A DNA stretch of 64,000 nt from Polyangia bacterium (GTDB lineage: Bacteria > Myxococcota_A > Polyangia > Polyangiales > Sandaracinaceae), in the NCBI GenBank assembly GCA_030426845.1, contig JAUHXR010000009.1, positions 1-64,000 of the forward strand, written 5' to 3'. Every line of letters begins with the position of its first letter. Position 1 is the first letter of the stretch. Shown here one piece after another: positions 23,712 through 32,438 of the stretch. The position numbers were made by a program, and so were the translations under genes. Below the pieces are notes generated by a model. It was not told the DNA's origin. It searched no databases and saw only the letters and a program-made list of their open reading frames with translations.

Positions 23712-24454
23712 CAAGCCGCCCACTCCGCGAGGCGCGGCTCGTCGACGCACGGGATCTCGGTCGACGCGCTGCTCGAGACCCGCAGCGCCCGCGGTCCGGG
23801 ATCGACCGTCGTGGTCCCGCCTTGCTCGACCCGCGCGACCCGGACCGGTTCGATCCCGTTGACGGCGAGCGCCCGGACCTCCTCGGCGCACAGCGGCCCA
23901 TCGACGCGGCAGCGGAGCTGATCCCAGCTGAAGTCCACCTCCGCGTCCTCGTGGCCCGCGAGGTCGCTGACGCCCACCCGGGCGAGCAGCGGGCACTCCG
24001 GCGCCGCCGGTCCGTCGCAGAGGCTGGTGTCGCGCACGTTCAGGCCGTTCGCCGACGCGTCGGCCCAGACGTCGCGCCAGCGGCCCTCCGCGAGCTCCGT
24101 CCCCATCGCCGCCGCGGTCACGGGGTGAAGCCCCTCGACGACGAGCACGCAGCGGTTGGGCGACTCGCAGCCGACGCAGGTGTCGAGCGTGATCTCGAGG
24201 CGGTCTCCCCGCGCCTCGACGCCCTGCCAGTCTCCACGGAGCGGGCCGAGCGCGCACCCCGAGCCGACCGGTCCCTCGCGCAGCTCCACCGAGACGCGCA
24301 GGTCCACCGCCGCCCGCGCGCACGCGCCGCCGCCCGCGTCACGCACGCCCGCGTCGCGCCCGTCCCGCGCGTCCCCGTGGGACGCGTAGCAGCCGGTCAA
24401 GAGGACGCCCCCCGCGAGGAGCGCCGCGCCCGCGCGGAGGGCCGAGGTCCTCAA
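23702..24454 (-). CDS. Lipoprotein coupled to polA, unknown function
   Basis: A 250-residue lipoprotein. Its start is most likely TTG at 24454, overlapping the polA stop by 4 nt (TTGA); no ATG or GTG gives a signal peptide in this frame. The N-terminus LRTSALRAGAALLAGGVLLTGC has a clear lipobox (Cys about 22), then an Asp/Gly-rich linker GDARDGRDAGVRDAGGG. The body holds several Cys pairs, including CVGCESPNRC and CRVDGPLC, probably disulfides, and a VEGLHPVTAAAMGTELAEG stretch. No family is recognised. Its coupling to polA is positional and need not be functional. Confidence 0.75.
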   Translation of the reverse strand: MRTSALRAGAALLAGGVLLTGCYASHGDARDGRDAGVRDAGGGACARAAVDLRVSVELREGPVGSGCALGPLRGDWQGVEARGDRLEITLDTCVGCESPNRCVLVVEGLHPVTAAAMGTELAEGRWRDVWADASANGLNVRDTSLCDGPAAPECPLLARVGVSDLAGHEDAEVDFSWDQLRCRVDGPLCAEEVRALAVNGIEPVRVARVEQGGTTTVDPGPRALRVSSSASTEIPCVDEPRLAEWAAWRR

Positions 24455-27147
24455 TGCGCGTCGTTCCAGCTTCGCCCGAGCCCCACGTCCACCACGAGCG
24501 GGACGTCGAGCAGGTAGGCGCCCTCCATCTCGGAGGTCACGATCGCGCGCGCCGCGTCCGCCTCGCCCGGCGCGACCTCGAGCACGAGCTCGTCGTGGAC
24601 CGTCAGGAGCATCCGCGAGGCGCGCTCCTCGGCCTGGAGCCGCGCCGCGATCCGCACCATCGCCACCTTGATGAGATCGGCGGCCGTGCCCTGGATCGGC
24701 GTGTTGCGCGCCATGCGCTCGGCCGCGGCGCGCAGCCCGCGGTTCTTGCTGCGGATGTCCGGGATGGCCCGCCAGCGACCGAGCAGCGTCCGCACGCCGC
24801 CGCGGGTGCGGGCCTCCTCGACCACCTCCTCCATGAACCGGGCGACCCCCGCGTAGCGCTCGAAGAACGCGGCGATGTAGCGCTTGGCCTCGTCCCGCTC
24901 GATGCCGAGGTTTCGGGCGAGCGCGAACTGGGTCTGCCCGTAGATGACCGCGTAGTTCACGGTCTTGGCCTGGCCGCGCATCTCCCGCGTCACGTGGTCG
25001 ACGTCGAAGATCGCGCGGGCCGTGCGCACGTGGACGTCCTCGTCGGCGCGGAACGCGTCGATGAGCTCCGGGTCGTGCGACAGGTGGGCGAGCACCCGCA
25101 GCTCGACCTGCGAGTAGTCCGCGCTCAGGAGCTGCCAGCCATCCTGGGCGACGAACGCGTCCCGGATCGCGCGGCCCGCGTCCGTGCGGATCGGGATGTT
25201 CTGCAGGTTCGGATCGCTCGAGCTCATCCGGCCCGTCGCCGCGACCGCCTGGTTGAAGCTCGTGTGCACGCGCCCGGTGTCCGGGTCGACCTGCTGGGGC
25301 AGCGCGTCGAGGTAGGTCCCGCGCAGCTTGGTGAGCGAGCGGTGCTCGAGGATCACCCCCGGCAGCGCGTGGTGACGCGCGAGCTCCTCGAGCACCTCGT
25401 GGTCGGTGCTCCTCGCGGTCTTGGTCCGCTTGACGACCGGCAGCCCGAGCTCGTCGAAGAGCACCGCCTCGAGCGCGCGCGGCGAGTTGATCTTGAACTC
25501 GTGATTCGCGAGGACGAAGGCCCGCTTCTCGAGCGAGCGGATCCGATCGCCGTACTCGCGCGACAGCTTCGCGAGGAGCGCGGTGTCGACCTCGATCCCG
25601 CGGCGCTCCATGCGGGCGAGCTCCGCCGCGAGCGGCAGCTCCACGTCGTCGAGCAGCGGCGTGAGGCCCTGGCCCTCGAGTCGGGGCTCGATGCGCGGCT
25701 CCATCTCGAGCACCACGCTCGCGCGGCGCCCGGCGTAGGCCGCGGCCCGCTCGACCTCGACGTCGCACAGCGCGCGCCGGCGCCCGCGCTTGCGGTCGGT
25801 GAGCTGATCGTAGCCCTCGAGCTCCTGGCGCAGCTCGCTCCGCGCGACGTCCTCGAGCCCGTGCGCGTGCCGCTCCGGGTCGACCACGTAGCTCGCGAGC
25901 ATCGCGTCGAAGCGCACGTTGGCGAGCTCGACCCCGAGCCGCGCCCACACGAGCCGCTCGCGCTTGCTGTCGCCGAGCGCGAGGCGGACCTCCGGGTCGG
26001 TGAGGAGCGGCCGCAGCGCCTCCGCGACGGCCTCGCGGCTCGGCTGGCTCGGCGCGCCCAGGTAGAGGTGCCCGATCGGCGCGTAGAGCGCCTCGCCCTC
26101 GTAGGCCAGCGCGACGCCCGCGATCGGCCCCCGCCGCGCGTCGTCGCCCTCGACCAGCGCGTAGACCGCCGCCCTCCCCGCCCGGCGCGCGGCCGCGACG
26201 TGGGCCCGCAACCCGTCGAGCTCGGTGACGACCGTGACCTCCGCGAGCTCGACCGGCTCGGCCGCGATCCGGGGCAGGAGCTTGTGGAACTCGAGCTTCG
26301 TGAAGAGCGCCCGCAGCCGGGCCGGGCTCGCGCCGCCGTAGCGCACCGCCTCGACGTCGAGGGTCACCGGGGCGTCGTCGCGGAGCCGGACGAGCTCGCG
26401 CGAGAGCATCGCCTCGGCGCGCTGCTCGGCGAGCTTGGTCCGCGTGCCCTTGCGCGGGATGTCGTCGAGGTGCGCGTAGATCTCGTCGAGGGTCGGGTAG
26501 TCGGCGAGGAGCTGGGCCGCGGTCTTGGGCCCGACCGACTTCACGCCCGGCACGTTGTCGGAGCTGTCGCCGACCATCGCGAGGTAGTCCACGACCTGCG
26601 TCGGCGGCACGCCCAGCTTCACCTGGGTCTCGGCGACGCCGAAGATCCGCTCGCGCATCGTGTCGTACATGATCACGCCGTCGCCCACGAGCTGGAGCAG
26701 GTCCTTGTCGGCGGCCACGATCACCACCCGGAGCCCCGCCTCGCGGGCCTGGCGCACGAGCGTCGCGATCACGTCGTCCGCCTCGAACCCCGGCTCCATG
26801 AAGCACGGGATGTCGTAGGCCTCGATCACCTCCTCGAGCCGCTCGATCTGCGGCCGCAGATCCTCGGGGCGCTCCTTGCGGTTGGCCTTGTAGGCGTCGA
26901 AGAGCTCGTGCCGGAACGAGGGGCCGGGGGGATCGAGGGTGACCGCGAGGTAGCGGGGCCGCTGCTGGTTCACGAGCGCCAGGAGCATCTGGGTCACGCC
27001 GTAGACCGCGTGGGTGGGCTCGCCCGCGCTCGTGCTCATCGGCGGCAGCGCGTGGTAGGCGCGAAACACGTAGCCCATCAGGTCCATCACGTAGAGGACC
27101 TCCGGGTCCCCGGGCTCGGGCAGCTTCGCGGGTCGGCTCTCCTGCAT
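24451..27147 (-). CDS. polA: DNA polymerase I
   Basis: An 898-residue DNA polymerase I with an N-terminal 5'-3' exonuclease/FEN domain (about 1-290: FEADDVIATL, VVIVAADKDLLQLV, MVGDSSDNVPGVKSVGPKTA) and a C-terminal family A polymerase (about 600-898: motif A LLSADYSQVELRVLAHLS, motif B RGQAKTVNYAVIYG, motif C LLTVHDELVLEV). The middle 3'-5' exonuclease region is degenerate: the DxE of motif I and the YxxxD of motif III are not visible (for example AYALVEGDDARRG), so proofreading is probably lost, as in Taq. In motif B the residue matching E. coli Phe762 is Tyr732. It acts in Okazaki fragment maturation and repair synthesis. ATG 27147 begins MQESRPAKLPEPGD. Confidence 0.95.
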   Translation of the reverse strand: MQESRPAKLPEPGDPEVLYVMDLMGYVFRAYHALPPMSTSAGEPTHAVYGVTQMLLALVNQQRPRYLAVTLDPPGPSFRHELFDAYKANRKERPEDLRPQIERLEEVIEAYDIPCFMEPGFEADDVIATLVRQAREAGLRVVIVAADKDLLQLVGDGVIMYDTMRERIFGVAETQVKLGVPPTQVVDYLAMVGDSSDNVPGVKSVGPKTAAQLLADYPTLDEIYAHLDDIPRKGTRTKLAEQRAEAMLSRELVRLRDDAPVTLDVEAVRYGGASPARLRALFTKLEFHKLLPRIAAEPVELAEVTVVTELDGLRAHVAAARRAGRAAVYALVEGDDARRGPIAGVALAYEGEALYAPIGHLYLGAPSQPSREAVAEALRPLLTDPEVRLALGDSKRERLVWARLGVELANVRFDAMLASYVVDPERHAHGLEDVARSELRQELEGYDQLTDRKRGRRRALCDVEVERAAAYAGRRASVVLEMEPRIEPRLEGQGLTPLLDDVELPLAAELARMERRGIEVDTALLAKLSREYGDRIRSLEKRAFVLANHEFKINSPRALEAVLFDELGLPVVKRTKTARSTDHEVLEELARHHALPGVILEHRSLTKLRGTYLDALPQQVDPDTGRVHTSFNQAVAATGRMSSSDPNLQNIPIRTDAGRAIRDAFVAQDGWQLLSADYSQVELRVLAHLSHDPELIDAFRADEDVHVRTARAIFDVDHVTREMRGQAKTVNYAVIYGQTQFALARNLGIERDEAKRYIAAFFERYAGVARFMEEVVEEARTRGGVRTLLGRWRAIPDIRSKNRGLRAAAERMARNTPIQGTAADLIKVAMVRIAARLQAEERASRMLLTVHDELVLEVAPGEADAARAIVTSEMEGAYLLDVPLVVDVGLGRSWNDAH

Positions 27148-27158
27148 GGGGCCTGAGC

Positions 27159-27188
27159 TTGCCGCCCACGGAAGCCACGTGCTAGAGC
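27159..27188 (+). promoter_or_regulatory. Possible sigma-70 promoter for ffh
   Basis: TTGCCG (27159-27164), an 18-nt spacer and TAGAGC (27183-27188) lie in the 83-nt divergent gap with polA. A start near 27195 would leave a leader of about 36 nt. Confidence 0.3.
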
Positions 27189-27230
27189 GCAGGGCCCCGA
27201 ACCCCCCGGATTTGGCCCGAAAAACCGAGC

Positions 27231-28844
27231 ATGTTCGAGACTCTCACCAAGGGATTCCGCGCCGCGCGCAACAAGCTCGCGGGTGTCGCCGAGCTGTCCG
27301 AGGACAACATCGCGCCGGCGCTCCGCGACGTGCGGCTCTCGTTGCTCGAGGCCGACGTCGAGCTGGGCGTGGTCAAGCGCTTCCTCGCTACGGTGAAGGA
27401 GAAGGCGCTCGGCCAGGAGGTCCAGACCCGCGTCGTCGGCAAGGGCAAGAAGGTCAAAGCCGGCCCCGCCGAGCACTTCATCCGGATCTGCCAGGAAGAG
27501 CTGACCGAGATGATGCAGGCGGAGGGCGATCCGATCGCCTTCCGCACCCGGCCTCAGGTCACCGGCATCATGATGGTGGGCCTGCAGGGCTCGGGTAAGA
27601 CGACGAGCTCCGCCAAGCTCGCGCGCCTGCTCCAGAAGGAGGGCAAGAAGCCCCTCCTCGTCGCGGCCGACGTCCAGCGCCCGGGCGCGATCGAGCAGCT
27701 CAAGGTCCTCGGCGAGCAGCTCGGCGAGCTGCCGGACGGCGAGGCCGTGCCGGTGTTCTCGATCCCCGGCGGGCTCCCGGTCGACATCTGCACCAAGGCG
27801 GCGGGCGAGGCCCGCAAGCTCAAGTGCGACACGATCATCTACGACACCGCGGGCCGCCTCGCGGTGGACGAGCCGCTCATGAAGGAGCTGGCCCAGATCA
27901 AGGGCCAGACCAAGGCGGAGAACATCTTCCTCGTCGTCGACGCGATGATCGGCCAGGACTCCGTGAAGACCGCGGCCTCGTTCAACGAGCGCCTCGGCCT
28001 GAGCGGCGTGATCCTGACCAAGCTCGACGGCGACGCCCGCGGCGGCGCCGCGCTGAGCGTCAAGGAGGTCACCGGCGCGCCCGTCCGCTTCGTCGGCATG
28101 GGCGAGACCCTCGACAAGCTCGAGACCTTCCGGCCCGAGGGCATGGCGAGCCGCATCCTCGGGATGGGCGACATCGTCGGCCTGATGAAGGACTTCGAGG
28201 AGGTCGTCGACGAGCAGAAGGCCGAGGAGGACGCCAAGCGGATGCTGCAGGGGAAGTTCACCCTGCACGACTTCCTCGAGCAGATCCGGACGCTGCAGCA
28301 GATGGGCCCTCTGCAGGACCTCTTCGAGAAGCTGCCGTTCTTCGCCGACGCGGTGCCCGAGGGCTTCAACGTCGACGAGACGGAGCTCAAGAAGGCCGAG
28401 GCGATCGTCAGCTCCATGACCAAGCAGGAGCGCCGCGACCCGGAGCTCTTCAAGCGCCACAAGACCCGCATCAGCCGCGTGGCCAAGGGCTGCGGACGCG
28501 AGGAGAAGGACGTCGTCGACCTCCTCAACCGCTTCATGTTCATGCGCCAGATGATGGGCGACATCGGCCAGCAGGCCGGGATGCTCCAGAAGATCCCCGG
28601 CATGAAGCAGATGGCGATGCATCGCCGGCTCAACGAGATGGTCAAGATGGGCGGGCTCGAGCAGAACCCGATGATGTCCGGGCTCGCCGATCAGCTCCTC
28701 GAAGCGGCGGTGGCCGAGGGCGGCGCCGGCGGCCCGGGGGGCATGCGGGCGATGGGCGCCGGGCGCCGCAAGGGCCCGGACAAGGCCAAGAAGCGCAAGC
28801 AGCGCAAGAAGCAGAAGCAAGCGCGGCGCAAGTCGCGCAAGTAG
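27231..28844 (+). CDS. ffh: Signal recognition particle protein Ffh
   Basis: A 537-residue SRP54 GTPase that binds 4.5S RNA and signal sequences and targets nascent membrane proteins to FtsY. The N domain (1-95) is followed by the G domain with G1 GLQGSGKTTSSAKLA, DTAGRLAVDEPLM and TKLDGDARGG. The Met-rich M domain (about 325-480) includes LQKIPGMKQMAMHRRLNEM. The C-terminus is longer than usual: a Gly/Met-rich stretch, then a very basic tail from about residue 510, rich in Lys, Arg and Gln, which may bind RNA. Start ATG 27231 gives the normal MFETLTKGF N-terminus. Confidence 0.97.
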   Translation: MFETLTKGFRAARNKLAGVAELSEDNIAPALRDVRLSLLEADVELGVVKRFLATVKEKALGQEVQTRVVGKGKKVKAGPAEHFIRICQEELTEMMQAEGDPIAFRTRPQVTGIMMVGLQGSGKTTSSAKLARLLQKEGKKPLLVAADVQRPGAIEQLKVLGEQLGELPDGEAVPVFSIPGGLPVDICTKAAGEARKLKCDTIIYDTAGRLAVDEPLMKELAQIKGQTKAENIFLVVDAMIGQDSVKTAASFNERLGLSGVILTKLDGDARGGAALSVKEVTGAPVRFVGMGETLDKLETFRPEGMASRILGMGDIVGLMKDFEEVVDEQKAEEDAKRMLQGKFTLHDFLEQIRTLQQMGPLQDLFEKLPFFADAVPEGFNVDETELKKAEAIVSSMTKQERRDPELFKRHKTRISRVAKGCGREEKDVVDLLNRFMFMRQMMGDIGQQAGMLQKIPGMKQMAMHRRLNEMVKMGGLEQNPMMSGLADQLLEAAVAEGGAGGPGGMRAMGAGRRKGPDKAKKRKQRKKQKQARRKSRK

Positions 28845-28909
28845 GCCTCGCCGGTCGCTCGAGCGTCGGGCGGGGGGCGGGGAACCGAGACCGGAGAGAG
28901 ATCGAAGCC

Positions 28910-30409
28910 ATGCGTCGCAACATCATTGTGGGTCTGCTCGCGCTCGGGCTGAGCGCGGGCTGCGTGGAGCGCGCCCCCGAGCTGTCGCCCGCGGAGCGCG
29001 AGCGTCTGAACGAGTTCGTCACCCGTGAAGCCCCGAGCCCCGACCACGAGCTGGTGGTGCGGTTCGACAACGGGGTCAGCCTGCTCGGCTACGACGCCTC
29101 CGCCGAGTCGATCACGCCCGGCCAGCCGATCACGATCACGTGGTACTGGCACGCCGAGCAGGACATGGACGACGGCTGGCAGATGTTCACCCACATCGCC
29201 GACGCCGACGACGAGAGCCGGCTCAACCAGGATCATCAGGGCGTCGTGCGCGAGCTCTACCAGCCGGGGCGCTGGCAGGCGGGCGACTACATCCGCGACG
29301 TCCAGGAGGTCACCCTCCCCGACGACTGGAACAGCGACCGGGCGACCTTCTACCTCGGCCTGTGGAACGGGCCGCACCGCCTCGCGATCCGCAGCGGCCA
29401 GAACGACGGCGAGAACCGGGTGCGCGCGCTGAGCCTCCCGGTGCGCGGCGGCACGTCGGCCCAGGCGGGCCCGAACCGCGAGCGCGACTCCGCCCCCCCG
29501 CCGCCGTCGCTGCGCGCGGCCCGGCTCGACGGCGAGCTCACGATCGACGGCAACCTCGACGAGGCGGCCTGGCGCGGCACCCAGACGACCGCGAGCTTCG
29601 TCAACACGGTGAGCGGCGGCGGCGCGCCCTTCGTCGCCAACGCGCGCACCCTGTGGGACGACGACAACCTCTACGTCGGCTTCACGGTCGAGGACGACTT
29701 CATCCAGAGCACGTTCGACGAGCGCGACGCGCACCTCTGGGAGCAGGACGCGGTCGAGATCATGATCGACCCCGACGGCGACGGGCGGAACTACTTCGAG
29801 CTGCAGGTCTCGCCCACCGGGAAGGTCTTCGACACCCGCTACGACACCGTCCGCCAGCCGCGGCCCTTCGGCCACACCGACTGGAACGCCGACGTGGTCG
29901 CCGCCGCCCACGTGGAGGGGACCGCGAACGACGACGCGGCCGATACCCGCTACACGGTCGAGGTGGCGATCCCGTGGGGCGCCTTCGCGACCGGCGAGCC
30001 GCCGGCCACGCGCCCCGCGCCGAACGCGGCATGGCGGATCAACTTCTACGTGATGGACCAGCGCCAGGGGGACGACACCCCGGACCGCTCCGCCGGCTGG
30101 GGCCCGACCCTCACCACCGACTTCCACGTCCCGGCCCGCTTCGGGCGGGTGCTCTTCGGCGCGCCGCTCCAGGCCGCGGCCGAGCCCGTCGCCGCGCCCG
30201 AGGGCGAGGAAGCGGCGGCCGAGAGCCCGGGTCGCCCGCGCGCGATCCCGCTGCCTCCGGGCACCGCGGCCGCGGTCGCCGACAGCCTCAACACGAACGC
30301 GCGCCTCCAGCGCCCGGGGATGGACAGCATCCTCGCCGACCCCGACACCGCCGCCCGCCTCCAGGAGGCGATGCGCGCCCGCCAGGCCCGTCAGGCCCAG
30401 GCCGAGTAG
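28910..30409 (+). CDS. CBM9-like lipoprotein
   Basis: A 499-residue secreted lipoprotein (signal IIVGLLALGLSAGC, Cys about 17). Residues about 40-180 form a beta-sandwich-like domain (ITPGQPITITWYWHAEQDMD). Residues about 205-425 look like a family 9 carbohydrate-binding module/DOMON-type domain: DGELTIDGNLDEAAWRGTQ, ARTLWDDDNLYVGFTVEDD, WEQDAVEIMIDPDGDGRNYFE, TRYTVEVAIPWGAF. The tail is Ala/Arg-rich. CBM9-like domains bind glycans or appear as stand-alone ligand modules; no catalytic domain is attached. Start ATG 28910 has a GGAGAG site upstream. It is 65 nt after ffh and probably has its own promoter. Confidence 0.85.
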   Translation: MRRNIIVGLLALGLSAGCVERAPELSPAERERLNEFVTREAPSPDHELVVRFDNGVSLLGYDASAESITPGQPITITWYWHAEQDMDDGWQMFTHIADADDESRLNQDHQGVVRELYQPGRWQAGDYIRDVQEVTLPDDWNSDRATFYLGLWNGPHRLAIRSGQNDGENRVRALSLPVRGGTSAQAGPNRERDSAPPPPSLRAARLDGELTIDGNLDEAAWRGTQTTASFVNTVSGGGAPFVANARTLWDDDNLYVGFTVEDDFIQSTFDERDAHLWEQDAVEIMIDPDGDGRNYFELQVSPTGKVFDTRYDTVRQPRPFGHTDWNADVVAAAHVEGTANDDAADTRYTVEVAIPWGAFATGEPPATRPAPNAAWRINFYVMDQRQGDDTPDRSAGWGPTLTTDFHVPARFGRVLFGAPLQAAAEPVAAPEGEEAAAESPGRPRAIPLPPGTAAAVADSLNTNARLQRPGMDSILADPDTAARLQEAMRARQARQAQAE

Positions 30410-30420
30410 GCCGCCGCGCC

Positions 30421-30993
30421 TCAGGCGCTGAAGCCGCCGCTGCCGCTCATCCGCGCCGGGTCGATCCCCGCGCTGGTCAGCGCCGCGGCCCAGCGACTCT
30501 GCGCCGGCACGTCGAACACGATCTCGTCGTCGAGGTCGACCGGCACCCAGACGCCGCGCGAGAACTCGCCGTCGAGCTGCCCTCCCGCCCAGCCGGCGTA
30601 GCCGAGCGCGAGGAGGCGGCGCACCGGGCCCTCCCCGGCCGCGATCGCGTCGAGCAGGCGGCGCGAGGCGCTCACCGCGAGGCGCTCGTCGATCGCCACC
30701 GCGTCGGCGATGATGTCCTCGGAGACGCCGCGCGGATCGAAGAGGATCCACCCGCTCTGGGGCGCGACCGGGCCTCCGTGGAAGACCGGCGTCGCCTTGC
30801 TCACCTCGTCCGCAGGATCGAGCCCGAGCAGCTCCGCGACCTGGCCGAACGAGACCGGCGCGGGCTGGTTCACGACGAAGCCGAGCGAGCCCTCCGGCCC
30901 GTGCTCCACGAGCACCACCACGCTCCGGTCGAAGCTCGGATCCCGCAGCGCGGGGGAGGCCACGAGGAAGCCCGGCGCGAGCGCGTCGATCAC
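30421..30993 (-). CDS. algH: YqgE/AlgH family protein
   Basis: A 190-residue UPF0301 protein. Conserved stretches are GFLVASPALRDPSFDRSVVVLVEH, GSLGFVVNQPAPVSF and VFHGGPVAPQSGWILFDP. The family was named after a Pseudomonas alginate regulator, but its molecular role remains unclear. The start is GTG 30993, which overlaps the stop of the upstream GT-C-like gene by 4 nt (GTGA), so it is the last gene of a three-gene minus-strand operon. In-frame codons upstream of this GTG would add 40 residues of low-complexity sequence already used by the neighbour. Confidence 0.92.
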   Translation of the reverse strand: MIDALAPGFLVASPALRDPSFDRSVVVLVEHGPEGSLGFVVNQPAPVSFGQVAELLGLDPADEVSKATPVFHGGPVAPQSGWILFDPRGVSEDIIADAVAIDERLAVSASRRLLDAIAAGEGPVRRLLALGYAGWAGGQLDGEFSRGVWVPVDLDDEIVFDVPAQSRWAAALTSAGIDPARMSGSGGFSA

Positions 30994-32435
30994 CGGATGA
31001 GGGTGCCACCTTCGGGCGGGGCTGGCGAGGCCCGCGGGGGCGCGGGCGAGTCCGCCGGCGCGAGGACCACGTACCAGTAGGCCGGCGCGTAGCGGACCAC
31101 CTCGACGACGCGCATGCGCTCGCGGACCCACGGCGTCTCCGCGACGCGGCGCTCCACCGGGTGGCCCGCGAGACCCCGGAGCCGCCCCTCGTCATCGACC
31201 CGCGGCGGCGCGGTGGAGTGCAGCACGACCGCGTCCGGCGCGCGCGCCGCGAGCAGCCCCGGGTCGAGGCGCTTGTCCGCGTGCCCGCCCGGGAGGCGGC
31301 CGATCGCCGGGTCGGTGACCCCGCCGAGATCGACGGCCTCGACCCCGCTCGCGTAGACGAGGAAGCCCACGTCGACCAGGGCCACGCGCTGCGCCCGCGC
31401 CGCGAGGAGGCGAGCGAGCGCGCGCCCCTCCGTGTCCCGCGCGCGCGCCGCCTCGCGCGCGTCGAGGATCGCGAGCCCACCGGCGAGCAGGGGGATCACG
31501 AGCGACGCCGCGATCCACGCCCAGGCCCGCCGGCCGCCGTCCCGGGTCGCGCCGCTCGCCAGCCACGCCGCGGCCGGCACCATCGGGACGAGCAGCCGAA
31601 AGCCGGGCATCCAGTCGCCGCCCGCGAGCGCCACCGCGAGCCCGTGGGCCGCGAGGATCCAGGCGACCCGACGCCGCGCGGGATCCACCGCGCCCCGCGC
31701 GACGGCGACCAGCCCGAGCCCGCCGAAGACGATCAGCGCGCCGCGCCCGACGTAGCCGAGGCCCTCGACCAGGTCCGCCGGCTTGGCGGCCGCGCTCAGC
31801 GGCAGCGGGTGCCCGAACATCGCCAGCCGGAAGGCGACGACGGAAGCGGCGCCGGCCACCGCCAGCCCCCAGCCGAGCGCGACCTCCCGCCGGGGCGCGC
31901 CGCGCAGCAGCGCGAGGGCGACGAGGGCGGCCGGGGCGCACTCGGGCCGGAGCCACGCGAGCGCCAGGGTCGCGGCGCCGACCAGCGCCCCCGACGCGCG
32001 GGCGGCGCCGAGGCAGAGGGCGGTGAAGGCCAGGGTCGCGAGGCCCGTCTCGAGGCCCGCCGCGGCCCACACCCCGACGAGGGGGCACGCGACGAGCCAG
32101 AGGGCCGCGGCCCAGCCCGGCGCGCGCCCGTCCCGCGCGGCAAAGCCCGTCGCGAGCGCCGCGGCCAGGCCGGCCGCGACGACGCCGGCCACCTTGGCGC
32201 CCTCGACCGGCGCGCCGACCAGCCCGCCGAGCAGCGCCGGGACGAGGCCGAGCGGCCCGGTGACTCCGTCGGTCGCGGGCCCGTCGTTGAAGGTGTAGCC
32301 GAGCCCCCCGAGGAGCCGCTCCGCGTAGCGCGCGACGATCCACGCGTCATCGACCGCGTAGCCCCAGCTCACGACGGCGGGCAGCAGGACCCCGAGGCCC
32401 GCGACCAGGATCGGACCGCGCGCCCGGGCGGTCAC
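30990..32435 (-). CDS. Multi-spanning membrane protein, GT-C glycosyltransferase-like
   Basis: The 481-residue product is dominated by about ten hydrophobic helices, with one conserved acidic pair right after the first helix (GYAVDDAWIVARYAERLLGG) and a GYTFNDGPATDGVTGPLG loop. That topology and the first-loop Asp are typical of lipid-linked-sugar GT-C transferases of the PMT/ArnT/RgtA kind. The C-terminal 130 residues (after about 345) form a soluble, probably periplasmic region. Start GTG 32435 is 3 nt after the stop of the DUF3592-like gene. A similar protein is encoded at 62212-63576. Donor and acceptor are unknown. Confidence 0.8.
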   Translation of the reverse strand: MTARARGPILVAGLGVLLPAVVSWGYAVDDAWIVARYAERLLGGLGYTFNDGPATDGVTGPLGLVPALLGGLVGAPVEGAKVAGVVAAGLAAALATGFAARDGRAPGWAAALWLVACPLVGVWAAAGLETGLATLAFTALCLGAARASGALVGAATLALAWLRPECAPAALVALALLRGAPRREVALGWGLAVAGAASVVAFRLAMFGHPLPLSAAAKPADLVEGLGYVGRGALIVFGGLGLVAVARGAVDPARRRVAWILAAHGLAVALAGGDWMPGFRLLVPMVPAAAWLASGATRDGGRRAWAWIAASLVIPLLAGGLAILDAREAARARDTEGRALARLLAARAQRVALVDVGFLVYASGVEAVDLGGVTDPAIGRLPGGHADKRLDPGLLAARAPDAVVLHSTAPPRVDDEGRLRGLAGHPVERRVAETPWVRERMRVVEVVRYAPAYWYVVLAPADSPAPPRASPAPPEGGTLIR

Positions 32436-32438
32436 GCG

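Noticed and set aside
24454-27156. Open frame of 900 codons antisense to polA
   Set aside because: Val/Arg/His-rich shadow of a strongly recognised polymerase; no ribosome-binding site.
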